The notes under the pieces were generated by a model. That model did no database searches and was not told the DNA's origin. It worked only from the letters and a program-made list of their open reading frames with translations. Source: an uncultured Candidatus Pelagibacter sp. (GTDB lineage: Bacteria; Pseudomonadota; Alphaproteobacteria; Pelagibacterales; Pelagibacteraceae). From it: DNA of 10,172 bases. Both the position numbers and the translations under genes were made by a program. The stretch covers positions 1 through 10,172 of the forward strand of contig CAJWKX010000024.1 of NCBI GenBank assembly GCA_913043015.1. The letters run 5' to 3'. Position 1 is the stretch's first letter, and each line of letters starts with the position of its first letter. Shown piece after piece: positions 1 to 7,811 of the stretch.

Positions 1-193
1 GCAATAATCACCAGGCTCATAGGGTATATATTCAATAAAGTTTTTTGTAAATAGTTAAATTGTCTAAGAAGTTATAGAAATTAATATTTTTAATGGAAGT
101 AACAAATATTGAAATTATAGCCTCGACAAGGCCAACACTATCGCAGGTAATTTGGTCGGCATTTATAACCATACTTTTAAGCTTAAAAAGTTA
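1..193. other. Left edge, no confident gene
   Basis: This stretch lies downstream of the deacetylase gene. It holds one short minus-strand frame, 172 to 32, of 46 codons from ATG (beginning MVINADQITCDS). I recognise no family in it, and no ribosome binding site precedes it. The part around 120-165 is less AT-rich than its surroundings, so it could be a remnant of a decayed gene. I also see no convincing hairpin terminator here for the operon that ends at 194. Confidence 0.3.
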
Positions 194-1075
194 TTAGTTT
201 AAATCTGAAAAATTTATCAGTCTAACATTTTTTTGTTTTAAAAAATTACTAAATTCATTACTTAACAAAAAATCTTTTTCATAAAACCTGTTTTTACTAA
301 TGTAAAAACTATTGTAGCTTACTTCCTTTTGAAATTTAATTTTATCTATTACTTGATTAGCCGGATGTACGCAAAACTCAATTGTTTTATTTAGATTTAT
401 TTTATCTAAATACAGAAAGAGCTCATCCTTTTTAAGTTTACCAGAGTTTAAAATACCAAAAAAATATTCTGGAGATATTAAACTGTTTTTTATTTTCGTA
501 TTGCAAATATTAATAATCAAATGTTTTAGATAATTTAAAGACATAATTTTATAAAACATATCTTTAAAGTAAGTTTTTAATATAATTTTTTCATTTACAA
601 ATCTTATTTTATTAATTTTAAACTCTTTACCCAAGACGGTTATAATTTTGAATAACCAAGGAGAATGGTGAATATGTTCATGGCTATCAAAGTGAGACAA
701 TTTAATTCCATCACTTAAAACCTTTTTGATTTGATCCTTTAGTTCTTCATATACCGCATTTTTTAAATTATTATTTGATCTATAAAAATTTAGCAAAAAA
801 TACTTTCTAGCAGATATTTTAAATTCATTATTTTTATCACATATTATATTTGTGTTGTTTTTGTTTAATGCTTTACCTTCTGTTAAATTCAGATGTAATC
901 CATAAAAGTTGTTTGGAAACTTATTAATAACATTCTCTAATGCATGGTTGTAAAATTTACCATTTGCAATTATAGAGGATGAGGTTGCAACTCCTTTATC
1001 CAAACATTTTCGTATACTCAAATTTATCTCTTCCGAGATACCTAGATCATCACAAGAAATTATTAATTTTTTCAT
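194..1075 (-). CDS. YdjC/ChbG-family carbohydrate deacetylase (NaxD-like)
   Basis: Predicted metal-dependent hydrolase that removes the acetyl group from an N-acetylated sugar. Numbered from the ATG at 1075 (293 aa), all family blocks are present in order: CDDLG (residues 8-12) with the first metal-binding Asp, GLHLNLTEGKAL (59-70) with the conserved His61, FDSHEHIHH (129-137) with an Asp/His cluster, and EFCVHPA (233-239). A TTG three codons' worth of bases upstream (1078) keeps the frame, but the ATG is preferred. Length fits the family. It is the last gene of a three-gene run, starting 4 bp after the glycosyltransferase stop. Family members act on chitooligosaccharides (ChbG), hopanoid intermediates (HpnK) or undecaprenyl-phosphate-linked GalNAc (NaxD). 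The neighbouring polyprenol-type glycosyltransferase and membrane protein favour a lipid-linked amino sugar. The family call is firm; the substrate is inferred. Confidence 0.9.
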   Translation of the reverse strand: MKKLIISCDDLGISEEINLSIRKCLDKGVATSSSIIANGKFYNHALENVINKFPNNFYGLHLNLTEGKALNKNNTNIICDKNNEFKISARKYFLLNFYRSNNNLKNAVYEELKDQIKKVLSDGIKLSHFDSHEHIHHSPWLFKIITVLGKEFKINKIRFVNEKIILKTYFKDMFYKIMSLNYLKHLIINICNTKIKNSLISPEYFFGILNSGKLKKDELFLYLDKINLNKTIEFCVHPANQVIDKIKFQKEVSYNSFYISKNRFYEKDFLLSNEFSNFLKQKNVRLINFSDLN

Positions 1076-1079
1076 CAAT

Positions 1080-1793
1080 TTACTTATAATAAATACAAAT
1101 CTTAATTAATTCAAAAAGAGTTTCAAAATTTCTTTTGAAATCAAAAAAACTAATATTTGAAATCTTCGCAACATTGAAGATGGTTTTTAATGATAAAATT
1201 TTTTTTTTTTTTAAAATAAATAACAAAATTAATTCTAAATCAAAAAAAAATCTTTTTGATACGAACTTAATTCTTGAAAAATTTTTTGGTTTGATAAAAC
1301 CCTTCAGTCCAGCCTGTGTATCTCGAATATTCATTTTAAACCAGGCTCTTAAAAAGTTATTTATTAATACTCCAAAGTAACTCCTGCTCAGTTGATAAAA
1401 ATTTGATTTATTTTTTTCGAATCTACTGCCAGGCAATCTTCTGTTAATAATGACCATATCATTTTTTTTTAAATTTTTTATTATGTCAGGTATTGAATCA
1501 AAATATGGAAGGTCGCAATCAATTAGTATCACATGATTATATTTACAGATTTTAATCCCTCTAATTAGTGAAAAAGACTTTCCGGTATTTTTGGAATTTT
1601 TTAACACTTTCAATTTAGGTAATTTATTTTTTAATTCATTCAGCCGCAAACAAGTCTTGTCAGAGCTAAAATCATCAATTAAAATTGTTTCAAATTTTAT
1701 TTTTAAAATTTTTAATTTTTTATATAGTCTTAAAATGTTTTTTTTGACATATTTTTCACAGTTGTAGCATGGTATAATAAAAGAAATATTCAT
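1080..1793 (-). CDS. Family 2 glycosyltransferase, polyprenol-phosphate type
   Basis: Predicted cytoplasmic GT-A glycosyltransferase that moves a sugar from a nucleotide donor, most likely onto a polyprenyl phosphate. From the ATG at 1793 it has 237 aa. It begins with the typical FIIPCYN strand (5-11), then ILIDDFSSDKT (38-47) with the donor-binding Asp40/Asp41, the DCD metal motif (Asp92, Asp94), and RDTQAGLKGF (157-166), the signature block of dolichol/polyprenol-phosphate mannosyltransferase-like enzymes. No C-terminal membrane helices follow, as in the short DPM1-like forms. An in-frame TTG at 1799 is a less likely start. A run of 14 A in the coding strand (plus-strand T at 1199-1212) encodes the KKKK near residues 195-198 and is prone to slippage. 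The gene sits between a membrane protein and a deacetylase on the same strand and is probably cotranscribed with them. The acceptor and sugar are not known. Confidence 0.9.
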   Translation of the reverse strand: MNISFIIPCYNCEKYVKKNILRLYKKLKILKIKFETILIDDFSSDKTCLRLNELKNKLPKLKVLKNSKNTGKSFSLIRGIKICKYNHVILIDCDLPYFDSIPDIIKNLKKNDMVIINRRLPGSRFEKNKSNFYQLSRSYFGVLINNFLRAWFKMNIRDTQAGLKGFIKPKNFSRIKFVSKRFFFDLELILLFILKKKKILSLKTIFNVAKISNISFFDFKRNFETLFELIKICIYYK

Positions 1794-1855
1794 GATCAAT
1801 AATGGTTATCGTACATCGCAAACCTAGACACTTTTAAATTTTATTTAAAAAATCA

Positions 1856-3583
1856 TTAAATTATAATTTTGTAAAGAAAAAGTTCAGCTGAGTTATTACA
1901 TTTCTCGCAAATTGATAATAAAAATTGATTTGATATTGGATATTTTGAAATTACATATTCTGCTCCTAGAAAATTAGCTTCACGAAAATCTATTTTAATT
2001 ACTTTTGGATCTCCCACAAAAGTGTAAACTCTACCTCCCCAATCATCGTAATATTTTTTCGTTTTAGGATTATAATCTAATTGTTTTTCAATTATTTTTC
2101 TGAATTTTAATTTATAACTTAGAGGATATAAACTATGATAGCCGTCAATGACACTAATATCATTCACGACAGCTGCCATCGGATCTAAACCGATTGATAT
2201 AGTTCTTGAATCACCAACTAAAGATTTAATATATTTGTAGTTTTCGTAATCATAATAACCTTTAAAAGTGTATAAGCTTTTAGAACTTTGTTTAGGATAT
2301 TGTGCTTTATCTTCTTTAAATTTAATGATGTCCTTAATTAACAAACTATATTTTTGATCATGAAAAGATTTTCTAAGCTGACTTTTTTCTGCAACAGTTA
2401 AATTGTTAAAAGATATGAAATGTTTACCTAGCGGAATCATAGATACTCTTATTTGAGCTGTAATAAGAGAAAAAAATATTATTGGATAAATTAAATATTT
2501 AGTTCTCTTTATCATTAGTATTGGAGTGACAACAAATAGTAATCCATATAATACAGGAAGTGTGCGGAAAATGTATCTCCAATGTATTGTTTTAAATAAT
2601 CCCTCTTTAGAATTTCTTATAGAATTTACAAATTCTAAATCTAATATAAAACCAACTGATATTATTAAAAAAATAAGCAGGAGCAGAAGATAAGATATTC
2701 TATTTTTAGAAAATAAACTTATTAAAGTTATAAAAAATTGGTAACAAGTAAATGGCAGATAATGAAAAAAATAAGAATTACCTATAATTGTTGGAATTGA
2801 AAAAAAACCATTCATCAAACTTTTAAAATTTGTGATTAAATCAGGTGCTTTTATAAAATATGAAGTTCTGAAAGATGGTTCAGAAAATAATTGAGTATAG
2901 ATCAAGTTTAAATTTGATAAAAAAATAAAAAAAATTAACACGAAAGAGATTTTGAAAAAAAGTTTAAAATTATATTTTTGATATTTTGGGCACAAGATCA
3001 AAGATGTAAAAAAAAGAACTGGTATTATGGACATATGTAATGGTAAATCAAAGTTAAGTCCAATAAGTGCAAGAAGACAATAATGTTTCAAACTAAGATT
3101 TTTATTTTTTGTGACAAGATAAATTAGGTAGGGGAAAACAGCTATTCCCACACCAAAATGAGTTTTTGCATCTATATAAGAAGCAAACAGACAAGCTATT
3201 AAAGCTGAATTAAAGAGTGAACAGTTTAACCTTCTAGATAATTTAAAAAAACAAGTATATGCAATTAATTTGATAAGTATATCTGTTAACCAGTATGCAG
3301 TTTCTGTTTCGAAGAATGCATATAGTAATTTTTGTGGTTGTAATATTCCTTTCAAAAAATACCATTTAATTTCTCCTGCTAAAAAAAGATTTATACTTTC
3401 AATATCGCCTCTATAAATTCTTCCAATAATGTGATTATAAACAATTTCACTATCCAAAAGATCATGCGGATTTAAGATTAGTTGTCCTACCCAAAAATAT
3501 GGTATCAAGTAAAATAAAGAAAGAATAAACAGAAAAATTAAATGAACATTAAATTCTTCCTTTTTAATATAAAAATAACTCAT
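1856..3583 (-). CDS. Multi-spanning membrane protein, GT-C-like (DUF6044-like)
   Basis: 575-aa integral membrane protein. About nine to eleven hydrophobic segments fill residues 14 to about 378 (clear ones near 14-36, 167-199, 210-230, 276-315, 341-378), followed by a soluble domain of about 190 residues. After the first helix comes HDLLDSE (40-46), an acidic cluster in the position where GT-C glycosyltransferases keep catalytic acids in the first outer loop. The soluble part contains YPLSYKLKFRKII (486-498) and YYDDWGGRVY (511-520), which I recall from DUF6044 proteins such as those found in polysaccharide loci. The likely role is transfer of a lipid-linked sugar on the outer face of the inner membrane, but this is inferred. 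It is first in a three-gene minus-strand run and is separated from the next gene by 62 bp. The ATG at 3583 has only a weak purine-rich leader. Confidence 0.6.
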   Translation of the reverse strand: MSYFYIKKEEFNVHLIFLFILSLFYLIPYFWVGQLILNPHDLLDSEIVYNHIIGRIYRGDIESINLFLAGEIKWYFLKGILQPQKLLYAFFETETAYWLTDILIKLIAYTCFFKLSRRLNCSLFNSALIACLFASYIDAKTHFGVGIAVFPYLIYLVTKNKNLSLKHYCLLALIGLNFDLPLHMSIIPVLFFTSLILCPKYQKYNFKLFFKISFVLIFFIFLSNLNLIYTQLFSEPSFRTSYFIKAPDLITNFKSLMNGFFSIPTIIGNSYFFHYLPFTCYQFFITLISLFSKNRISYLLLLLIFLIISVGFILDLEFVNSIRNSKEGLFKTIHWRYIFRTLPVLYGLLFVVTPILMIKRTKYLIYPIIFFSLITAQIRVSMIPLGKHFISFNNLTVAEKSQLRKSFHDQKYSLLIKDIIKFKEDKAQYPKQSSKSLYTFKGYYDYENYKYIKSLVGDSRTISIGLDPMAAVVNDISVIDGYHSLYPLSYKLKFRKIIEKQLDYNPKTKKYYDDWGGRVYTFVGDPKVIKIDFREANFLGAEYVISKYPISNQFLLSICEKCNNSAELFLYKIII

Positions 3584-3615
3584 TTTTCATATGAATGTTA
3601 TATTGATTTTTTTTT

Positions 3616-3627
3616 ATTTATATAACA
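3616..3627 (-). promoter_or_regulatory. Possible extended -10 promoter for the envelope operon
   Basis: Read on the minus strand, TGTTATATAAAT gives an extended -10 pattern (TG, one base, TATATA) about 36 bases before the ATG at 3583. No good -35 box lies at the proper distance, which extended -10 promoters tolerate. In DNA this AT-rich such matches arise often by chance. Confidence 0.3.
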
Positions 3628-3691
3628 CTTCCCTTAATCTACTTTCTAAAGCCAATAAAATAAAACAAAGTTCTTATACTATAAAACGGGC

Positions 3692-3722
3692 TTGCTATAT
3701 ATGTAAATTATCATACTATAAT
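3692..3722 (+). promoter_or_regulatory. Possible promoter of the plus-strand radical SAM gene
   Basis: The divergent gap 3584-3798 must drive the plus-strand gene. TTGCTA (3692-3697) and a perfect TATAAT (3717-3722) are 19 bases apart, slightly longer than the optimum, and would leave a leader of about 70 bases. No Shine-Dalgarno sequence stands before the ATG at 3799, where the leader is mostly T. This is a motif match only. Confidence 0.35.
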
Positions 3723-3798
3723 ATATTGAAGAAATAACAAAGTCGTGATGGCAACATAACTGAAAATTTGATTCAAAACCAAACATTATATTTTTTTC

Positions 3799-5364
3799 AT
3801 GGCAAAAGTATTGTTAATTAATCCTTCTTATGACGCTAGCTACGGAGGAACCAAGGTTAAAGTGGTCAATCCTATTTATCCTACGCTGGGTCTTTCCACA
3901 ATTGCAGCTACTGCTTTGCAAAAGGGACATAAAGTCGAAATACTAGACCTTTCGTGGCGACCCTATGACTTTGAATTAATTCGTAACCGAGTACTTCAAA
4001 CTAAACCTGATATTGTCGGTATCACCGCAACAACTCCTTTTATGAATCAGTTGCGTGACATAAGTGTTTTGATAAAAGATATTTCTAAAAATATTTTAGT
4101 TATTGGTGGAGGACCTCACCCAAGCGCACTGCCTGAGGAAACGTTGCATGAAACTATGCTCGACGCTGTGCTTATTGGTGAAGCCGATTATTCTTTCTGC
4201 GATATTTGTGATGGTTATCCTTTATCTGATATTTTAGGCATTTTCTATCGAGATGATGATCAAATCTTTTCCACAAAGCAACGCCCGCTTATAACAAATC
4301 TTGATGAATTGCCAATGCCAGCTTGGCACCTTTATAATATCACTGACTATCACAAAATATCACGCCTTCTTTGCAAAAGACTTCCGATGACCACAGCTGA
4401 ATTTTCACGTGGTTGTGTATACCGTTGTGATTTTTGTGCTAGCAAAATTACGATGAGTCTCGGCTATCGAAAAAAGTCACCAGAACGCTGTGCAGAAGAA
4501 GTACAACATTTGTACGACCTTGGGTATCGTGAATTCATGTTAGCTGATGATATCTTCACTTCTGACCAGAAATGGGCAAAGCAAGTTTGCGATGCGATTT
4601 ATCGCAAGAACGTTGACATAGTTTGGACATGCACTAACGGCATTCGGGTGGAAAGTGCTGACGATAGCCTTTTCAAATCTTTAAAACAATCAAAATGTTA
4701 TCGTGTTTCTTTTGGATTTGAGTCAGGTAATGACGAAGTATTAAAGGCATTTGGCAAAGGTGGTCGCGCTACCGTAGAACAGGCGAGAAAAGCTGTTAAA
4801 ATGGCTAGAGATGCCGGCATAGATAGTAACGGTTATTTTATGGTTGGACTTTCGACCGATACAGAAAAAACTATGCAGGAAACAATCGAATTTGCACGCA
4901 CAATTCCTGTGGACATGATAAAATGTAGTATCTGTATCGCTTTTCCAGGTACCAAAATGTTTAATGATTACATTGACAAAGGACTTGTTCGTTCATTCGA
5001 TTGGGATGAATACATGATCTACACCGCTAAGAATTTATTTACTCATGAAAATCTGAGCTTTGACGTTATACAGCGTTATATGAAAAAATTTTTTATTCGC
5101 TGTATACTATTTAATCCCAGTTTTATTATACGTCGTATTATCAGAGGAATTCGTACTGGAGAATTTTTTTGGGATGCATATTACGCAATAAAGTTTTACC
5201 TATTACCAACTACGGGCAATGAGACTAAATCTAATTATTACGCCAAAGAACGCTGGCCACAATATGATTTCAAAAATCGTCCACCCAAACCTGCGCATTA
5301 TCAAATTGCAAGAAAAAGCCAGCCCAAAGTGAAGAAAAAGTTGAATATAGAAATGCAAAGATAA
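3799..5364 (+). CDS. Cobalamin-binding-type radical SAM protein (class B-like)
   Basis: 521-aa protein with the two-domain layout of B12-dependent radical SAM enzymes. The N-terminal Rossmann-like part (1 to about 150) includes NPIYPTLGLSTIA (24-36), DIVGITATTP (71-80), VIGGGPHPSALP (101-112) and an IGEAD element (126-130). The radical SAM core carries SRGCVYRCDFC, with the three cluster ligands Cys206, Cys210 and Cys213, followed by GFESG (306-310), GYFMVG (345-350) and FPGT (382-385). No DxHxxG cobalamin-ligand motif is visible, as in several BchE-like relatives. The C-terminal 100 residues are basic and unassigned. Such enzymes methylate or rearrange unactivated carbon or phosphorus centres; the substrate is not readable here. 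Its composition differs from the flanking genes: 26 of 60 bases are G or C at 4381-4440, against 15 of 60 at 6301-6360 in the next gene. It stands alone on its strand, so separate acquisition is likely. Confidence 0.85.
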   Translation: MAKVLLINPSYDASYGGTKVKVVNPIYPTLGLSTIAATALQKGHKVEILDLSWRPYDFELIRNRVLQTKPDIVGITATTPFMNQLRDISVLIKDISKNILVIGGGPHPSALPEETLHETMLDAVLIGEADYSFCDICDGYPLSDILGIFYRDDDQIFSTKQRPLITNLDELPMPAWHLYNITDYHKISRLLCKRLPMTTAEFSRGCVYRCDFCASKITMSLGYRKKSPERCAEEVQHLYDLGYREFMLADDIFTSDQKWAKQVCDAIYRKNVDIVWTCTNGIRVESADDSLFKSLKQSKCYRVSFGFESGNDEVLKAFGKGGRATVEQARKAVKMARDAGIDSNGYFMVGLSTDTEKTMQETIEFARTIPVDMIKCSICIAFPGTKMFNDYIDKGLVRSFDWDEYMIYTAKNLFTHENLSFDVIQRYMKKFFIRCILFNPSFIIRRIIRGIRTGEFFWDAYYAIKFYLLPTTGNETKSNYYAKERWPQYDFKNRPPKPAHYQIARKSQPKVKKKLNIEMQR

Positions 5365-5401
5365 AACAAAAAATTTGATAAATTACGGCCTCCTAATTAT
5401 A

Positions 5402-6730
5402 TTAAAGTCTATATATTTTAAAGTATTTTAAGAGCCAAATTGATCTTAGATAATACTCTTTATAAGATTTTTTAACCAAGCTTTTTAAATTTTCGGTGCT
5501 TAGATTTTTATGCTTAAACACTAATTGCCATTGTGTAAAATCTTCAAATTTTTTTGTTAAAATTTTATTTTTGTATTCTGTATCATAGATTGGGGTTCCA
5601 GGATACGGTGTGAAAATACTGAACTGAGAATAAGTTGCGTTAATTTGTTTTGAAAAATTAAGAGTATCTAAACAACTTTTATAATTATCTGTTGGCATTC
5701 CATAAATGAACATAGTTTTTACTTTGATTCCAATTTTTTCAATTGCTTTTACCAAATCTAGCTCTTTCTCTTTTTTGATTGAAAATCTTTTACAGTCTTT
5801 TAACACTTCCTCTGATGAGGACTCAATGCCTACTTCTACATATCTCAATCCTGCAGAATATAATATTTTGGCAAGATGTAAATTTAAATTATTAAGATGA
5901 GTTTCAATTCCAAATTTTATTTTTAAATCTCTTTTTTTCAACTCATTACATAGCTCTTCTGTTTGTGGATTATTGATAGAGAAAACTGGATCTCTAAATA
6001 AAAAACTATTAATATTATATTTTTCTTTCCATAATTTTATTTCTGAAATTATATTTTTAACCGACCTCCTTCTAACTGTTCTTCCTTGTTGAGTGGGATA
6101 TGTGCAATAATTAAAGCAAGAGTAAGGACAACCTCTTGAGGCTAAAATAGGAATTGTTTTTCCAAATTTATTTATAAAAAAAGCTTTTGGTCCGCCTGAA
6201 TTAAAAAATGTTTCCCAAGAAGGAAAAGGTAATTCGTCAAGGTTTTTACCCGATGCACTTTTTAGTATCCCTCTTTTTTTTTCTTTAATTAGGCTATTAA
6301 TATCTTCTCTTAATAAAAAAAATTCTGGTTCTCCAGAAATAACAAAATCAGATTCTTTCAAATATAAATTCGGAACTGTCGTGCAGAAAGATCCAATTAC
6401 CCCAGTATAAATTTTTTTTTCTTTTAATTTTTTTAAAACTTGTAATTCAGTTTCATGACAAACAATAGATGACGTAACTAAACACAAATCAGCACTATTT
6501 ACTAAATTTATGTCGTTTTCGTAAAATACATCGTAGCCTTTTTTTTTTAGAACTGATATTGAGTATGCTACATAAAGGGGTGGATATTGAATAAGTTTTT
6601 TAACAAAATATGATAAGATTAAATTAAAAAAATTATCACCAAATTCATTTGAAGTACCATAGCCTCCCGCTTGATCTTTGTTTATTTTTGAATTACTTTT
6701 TTTATATGGATCTAAAATAATTATCTTCAT
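5402..6730 (-). CDS. B12-binding-type radical SAM protein with CxxxCxxxC motif
   Basis: 442-aa protein with an N-terminal cobalamin-binding-like half: QYPPLYVAYSISVLKKKGYDV near 48-68, a GxIGSF-type turn near 110-115, and ISGEPEFF (131-138). A radical SAM domain follows. The cluster motif reads SRGCPYSCFNYCTYP, with Cys201, Cys205 and Cys209, so the usual CxxxCxxC is longer by one residue; the DNA reads cleanly through it. Later blocks are GIESSSEEVL (301-310), FIYGMPTD and FTPYPGTPIYD, all typical of the superfamily. It has no DxHxxG motif. The ATG overlaps the TAA of the upstream SDR gene (TAATG) and has no Shine-Dalgarno sequence, so its translation probably depends on reinitiation after that gene. 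It converges on the other radical SAM gene with a 37-bp gap and differs from it in sequence and composition. The substrate is unknown; a modified sugar or lipid is a guess from context. Confidence 0.85.
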   Translation of the reverse strand: MKIIILDPYKKSNSKINKDQAGGYGTSNEFGDNFFNLILSYFVKKLIQYPPLYVAYSISVLKKKGYDVFYENDINLVNSADLCLVTSSIVCHETELQVLKKLKEKKIYTGVIGSFCTTVPNLYLKESDFVISGEPEFFLLREDINSLIKEKKRGILKSASGKNLDELPFPSWETFFNSGGPKAFFINKFGKTIPILASRGCPYSCFNYCTYPTQQGRTVRRRSVKNIISEIKLWKEKYNINSFLFRDPVFSINNPQTEELCNELKKRDLKIKFGIETHLNNLNLHLAKILYSAGLRYVEVGIESSSEEVLKDCKRFSIKKEKELDLVKAIEKIGIKVKTMFIYGMPTDNYKSCLDTLNFSKQINATYSQFSIFTPYPGTPIYDTEYKNKILTKKFEDFTQWQLVFKHKNLSTENLKSLVKKSYKEYYLRSIWLLKYFKIYRL

Positions 6731-7581
6731 TATAATTTAAATTCAGTTTGAATTATATCATAGTCATTTTTATTAATATGATTTAAAAAATCTGAATCTT
6801 CAAACTTCTGAAGATAATAAGATTTGTAAAAAAAATTTTTAATAAATGAAGGAAATAATTTAAAATATTTTGAGGGTATTGATACTATAACCTTTCTTTT
6901 GTTTCTATTATTTATTTCATTTACAATTTCATAAAAAGAAATTTTTTTATTTCCACAAATTATTATCTTTCTCTTATTCTCTTTTTTATTTAATGAAATT
7001 TCTAAAATTTTTTCCGCCAAAAATGAACAATTGATTGGATAAAAATAATTACCTGGATTAAATACTGGCACAAAAGGTATTTTGCTAGACAAAATATTTT
7101 CAAGGTCACTATATGAACCCTTGGTCTTATCTAAAATTATATCTGGGTAAATTGAAACAATTTTTCCTTTGTTAAATATAATTTTTTCAGAATTTTTTTT
7201 TGATAAACTGTATTTATCTATTGAATTTTTAAATATCCTTGTAGAACTGATATTTATAAAAGTACTATGTTCATTTAGTTTAAATAAAGATTCTTGAAAC
7301 AAAATAGGAAAGCAACTATTGAAATAAAATTCTTCATGATTTTTGGGTTTCAATGAAGCCGCACAATTAATGATTGTGTCAACATGCTTGTTTGAAGTCA
7401 AAAATTCATTTACATGTTTAGAATAAAAACTTTTCAAATTCCTGTCCATTTCGGTAGGTCTTGGAATTTTAAATTTAATGAATTTAATTTTTTTTTTTTC
7501 AAGTAATTTAGTTAATTGGCTTCCCAGATGTCCTGAAGAGCCTGTAACACAAAACAGTCTTTGATTTAATTGATAATTCAT
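6730..7581 (-). CDS. NAD(P)-dependent epimerase/reductase, extended SDR
   Basis: 283-aa protein of the extended short-chain dehydrogenase type, as in nucleotide-sugar epimerases and RmlD-like reductases. It shows the Rossmann nucleotide-binding loop TGSSGHLGSQL (13-23; Gly14, Gly17, Gly20), IINCAASLKP (70-79) at the fourth strand, INISSTRIF (109-117) with the active-site Ser/Thr, and the catalytic YxxxK as YSLSK (Tyr124, Lys128). A PINCSF-type substrate-domain segment follows. The length is a little short for a UDP-sugar epimerase. It is first in a two-gene minus-strand operon and is coupled to the radical SAM gene by TAATG. A run of 12 T at 7488-7499 encodes its KKK near residue 30. The sugar or lipid substrate cannot be told from sequence. 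Confidence 0.82.
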   Translation of the reverse strand: MNYQLNQRLFCVTGSSGHLGSQLTKLLEKKKIKFIKFKIPRPTEMDRNLKSFYSKHVNEFLTSNKHVDTIINCAASLKPKNHEEFYFNSCFPILFQESLFKLNEHSTFINISSTRIFKNSIDKYSLSKKNSEKIIFNKGKIVSIYPDIILDKTKGSYSDLENILSSKIPFVPVFNPGNYFYPINCSFLAEKILEISLNKKENKRKIIICGNKKISFYEIVNEINNRNKRKVIVSIPSKYFKLFPSFIKNFFYKSYYLQKFEDSDFLNHINKNDYDIIQTEFKL

Positions 7582-7633
7582 ATTCTTTAATTAATATATT
7601 AAATTACTGTATTAATAAGAAAAGCTACAGCCT

Positions 7634-7655
7634 GATTGTGATCAGATTGTGATAA
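7634..7655. repeat. 11-bp tandem repeat left of the att core
   Basis: GATTGTGATCA and GATTGTGATAA stand head to tail, 10 of 11 identical, with a period of one helical turn. They lie 22 bases from the tRNA 3' end. Together with the 11-bp pair on the other side they resemble the arm-type sites that integrases bind. The second copy also runs into a 13-bp match to the tRNA T-arm. The binding role is inferred. Confidence 0.5.
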
Positions 7656-7677
7656 GAATTACTCTAGCATCCAAAAA

Positions 7678-7722
7678 TGGTGGGTGTGATAAGAATTGAA
7701 CTTATGACCTCTACGATGTCAA
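7678..7722 (-). other. tRNA-Val(GAC) 3' fragment, probable attachment site
   Basis: On the minus strand, 45 bases fit the 3' part of a tRNA: anticodon loop TTGACAT (7716-7722, anticodon GAC), anticodon-stem strand CGTAG, variable loop AGGTC, a perfect T-arm with loop TTCAATT between ATAAG and CTTAT, acceptor strand CACACCC, then ACCA. The 5' half is missing: upstream bases do not form a D-arm, no GGGTGTG acceptor partner follows, and the anticodon stem pairs poorly. A truncated tRNA 3' end beside a tyrosine integrase is the standard mark of integration at a tRNA gene. The intact tRNA should lie at the element's other end, to the right of this window. Confidence 0.85.
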
Positions 7723-7811
7723 CAAAGCGTCCCGAATAAAATCGATCGCACATGGCATAATTCTAAACGATTTTCCTTTAACGAGAAAGAAAAGATGTAG
7801 TGAACAAGAGC

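Noticed and set aside
32..172. 46-codon minus-strand frame as a real gene
   Set aside because: Short, no ribosome site, no recognisable family; its first residues loosely recall YdjC N-termini but the DDxG motif is absent.
1135..1380. Plus-strand open frame of 81 codons
   Set aside because: Antisense to the well-supported family 2 glycosyltransferase, low complexity, no recognisable motif.
5365..5401. Bidirectional terminator between the convergent radical SAM genes
   Set aside because: Only a 5-pair, all-AT stem (AATTA/TAATT) is visible, with no strong stem and T-run.
5706..5900. Plus-strand open frame of 64 codons
   Set aside because: Antisense to the radical SAM domain at 5402-6730; no ribosome site or motif.
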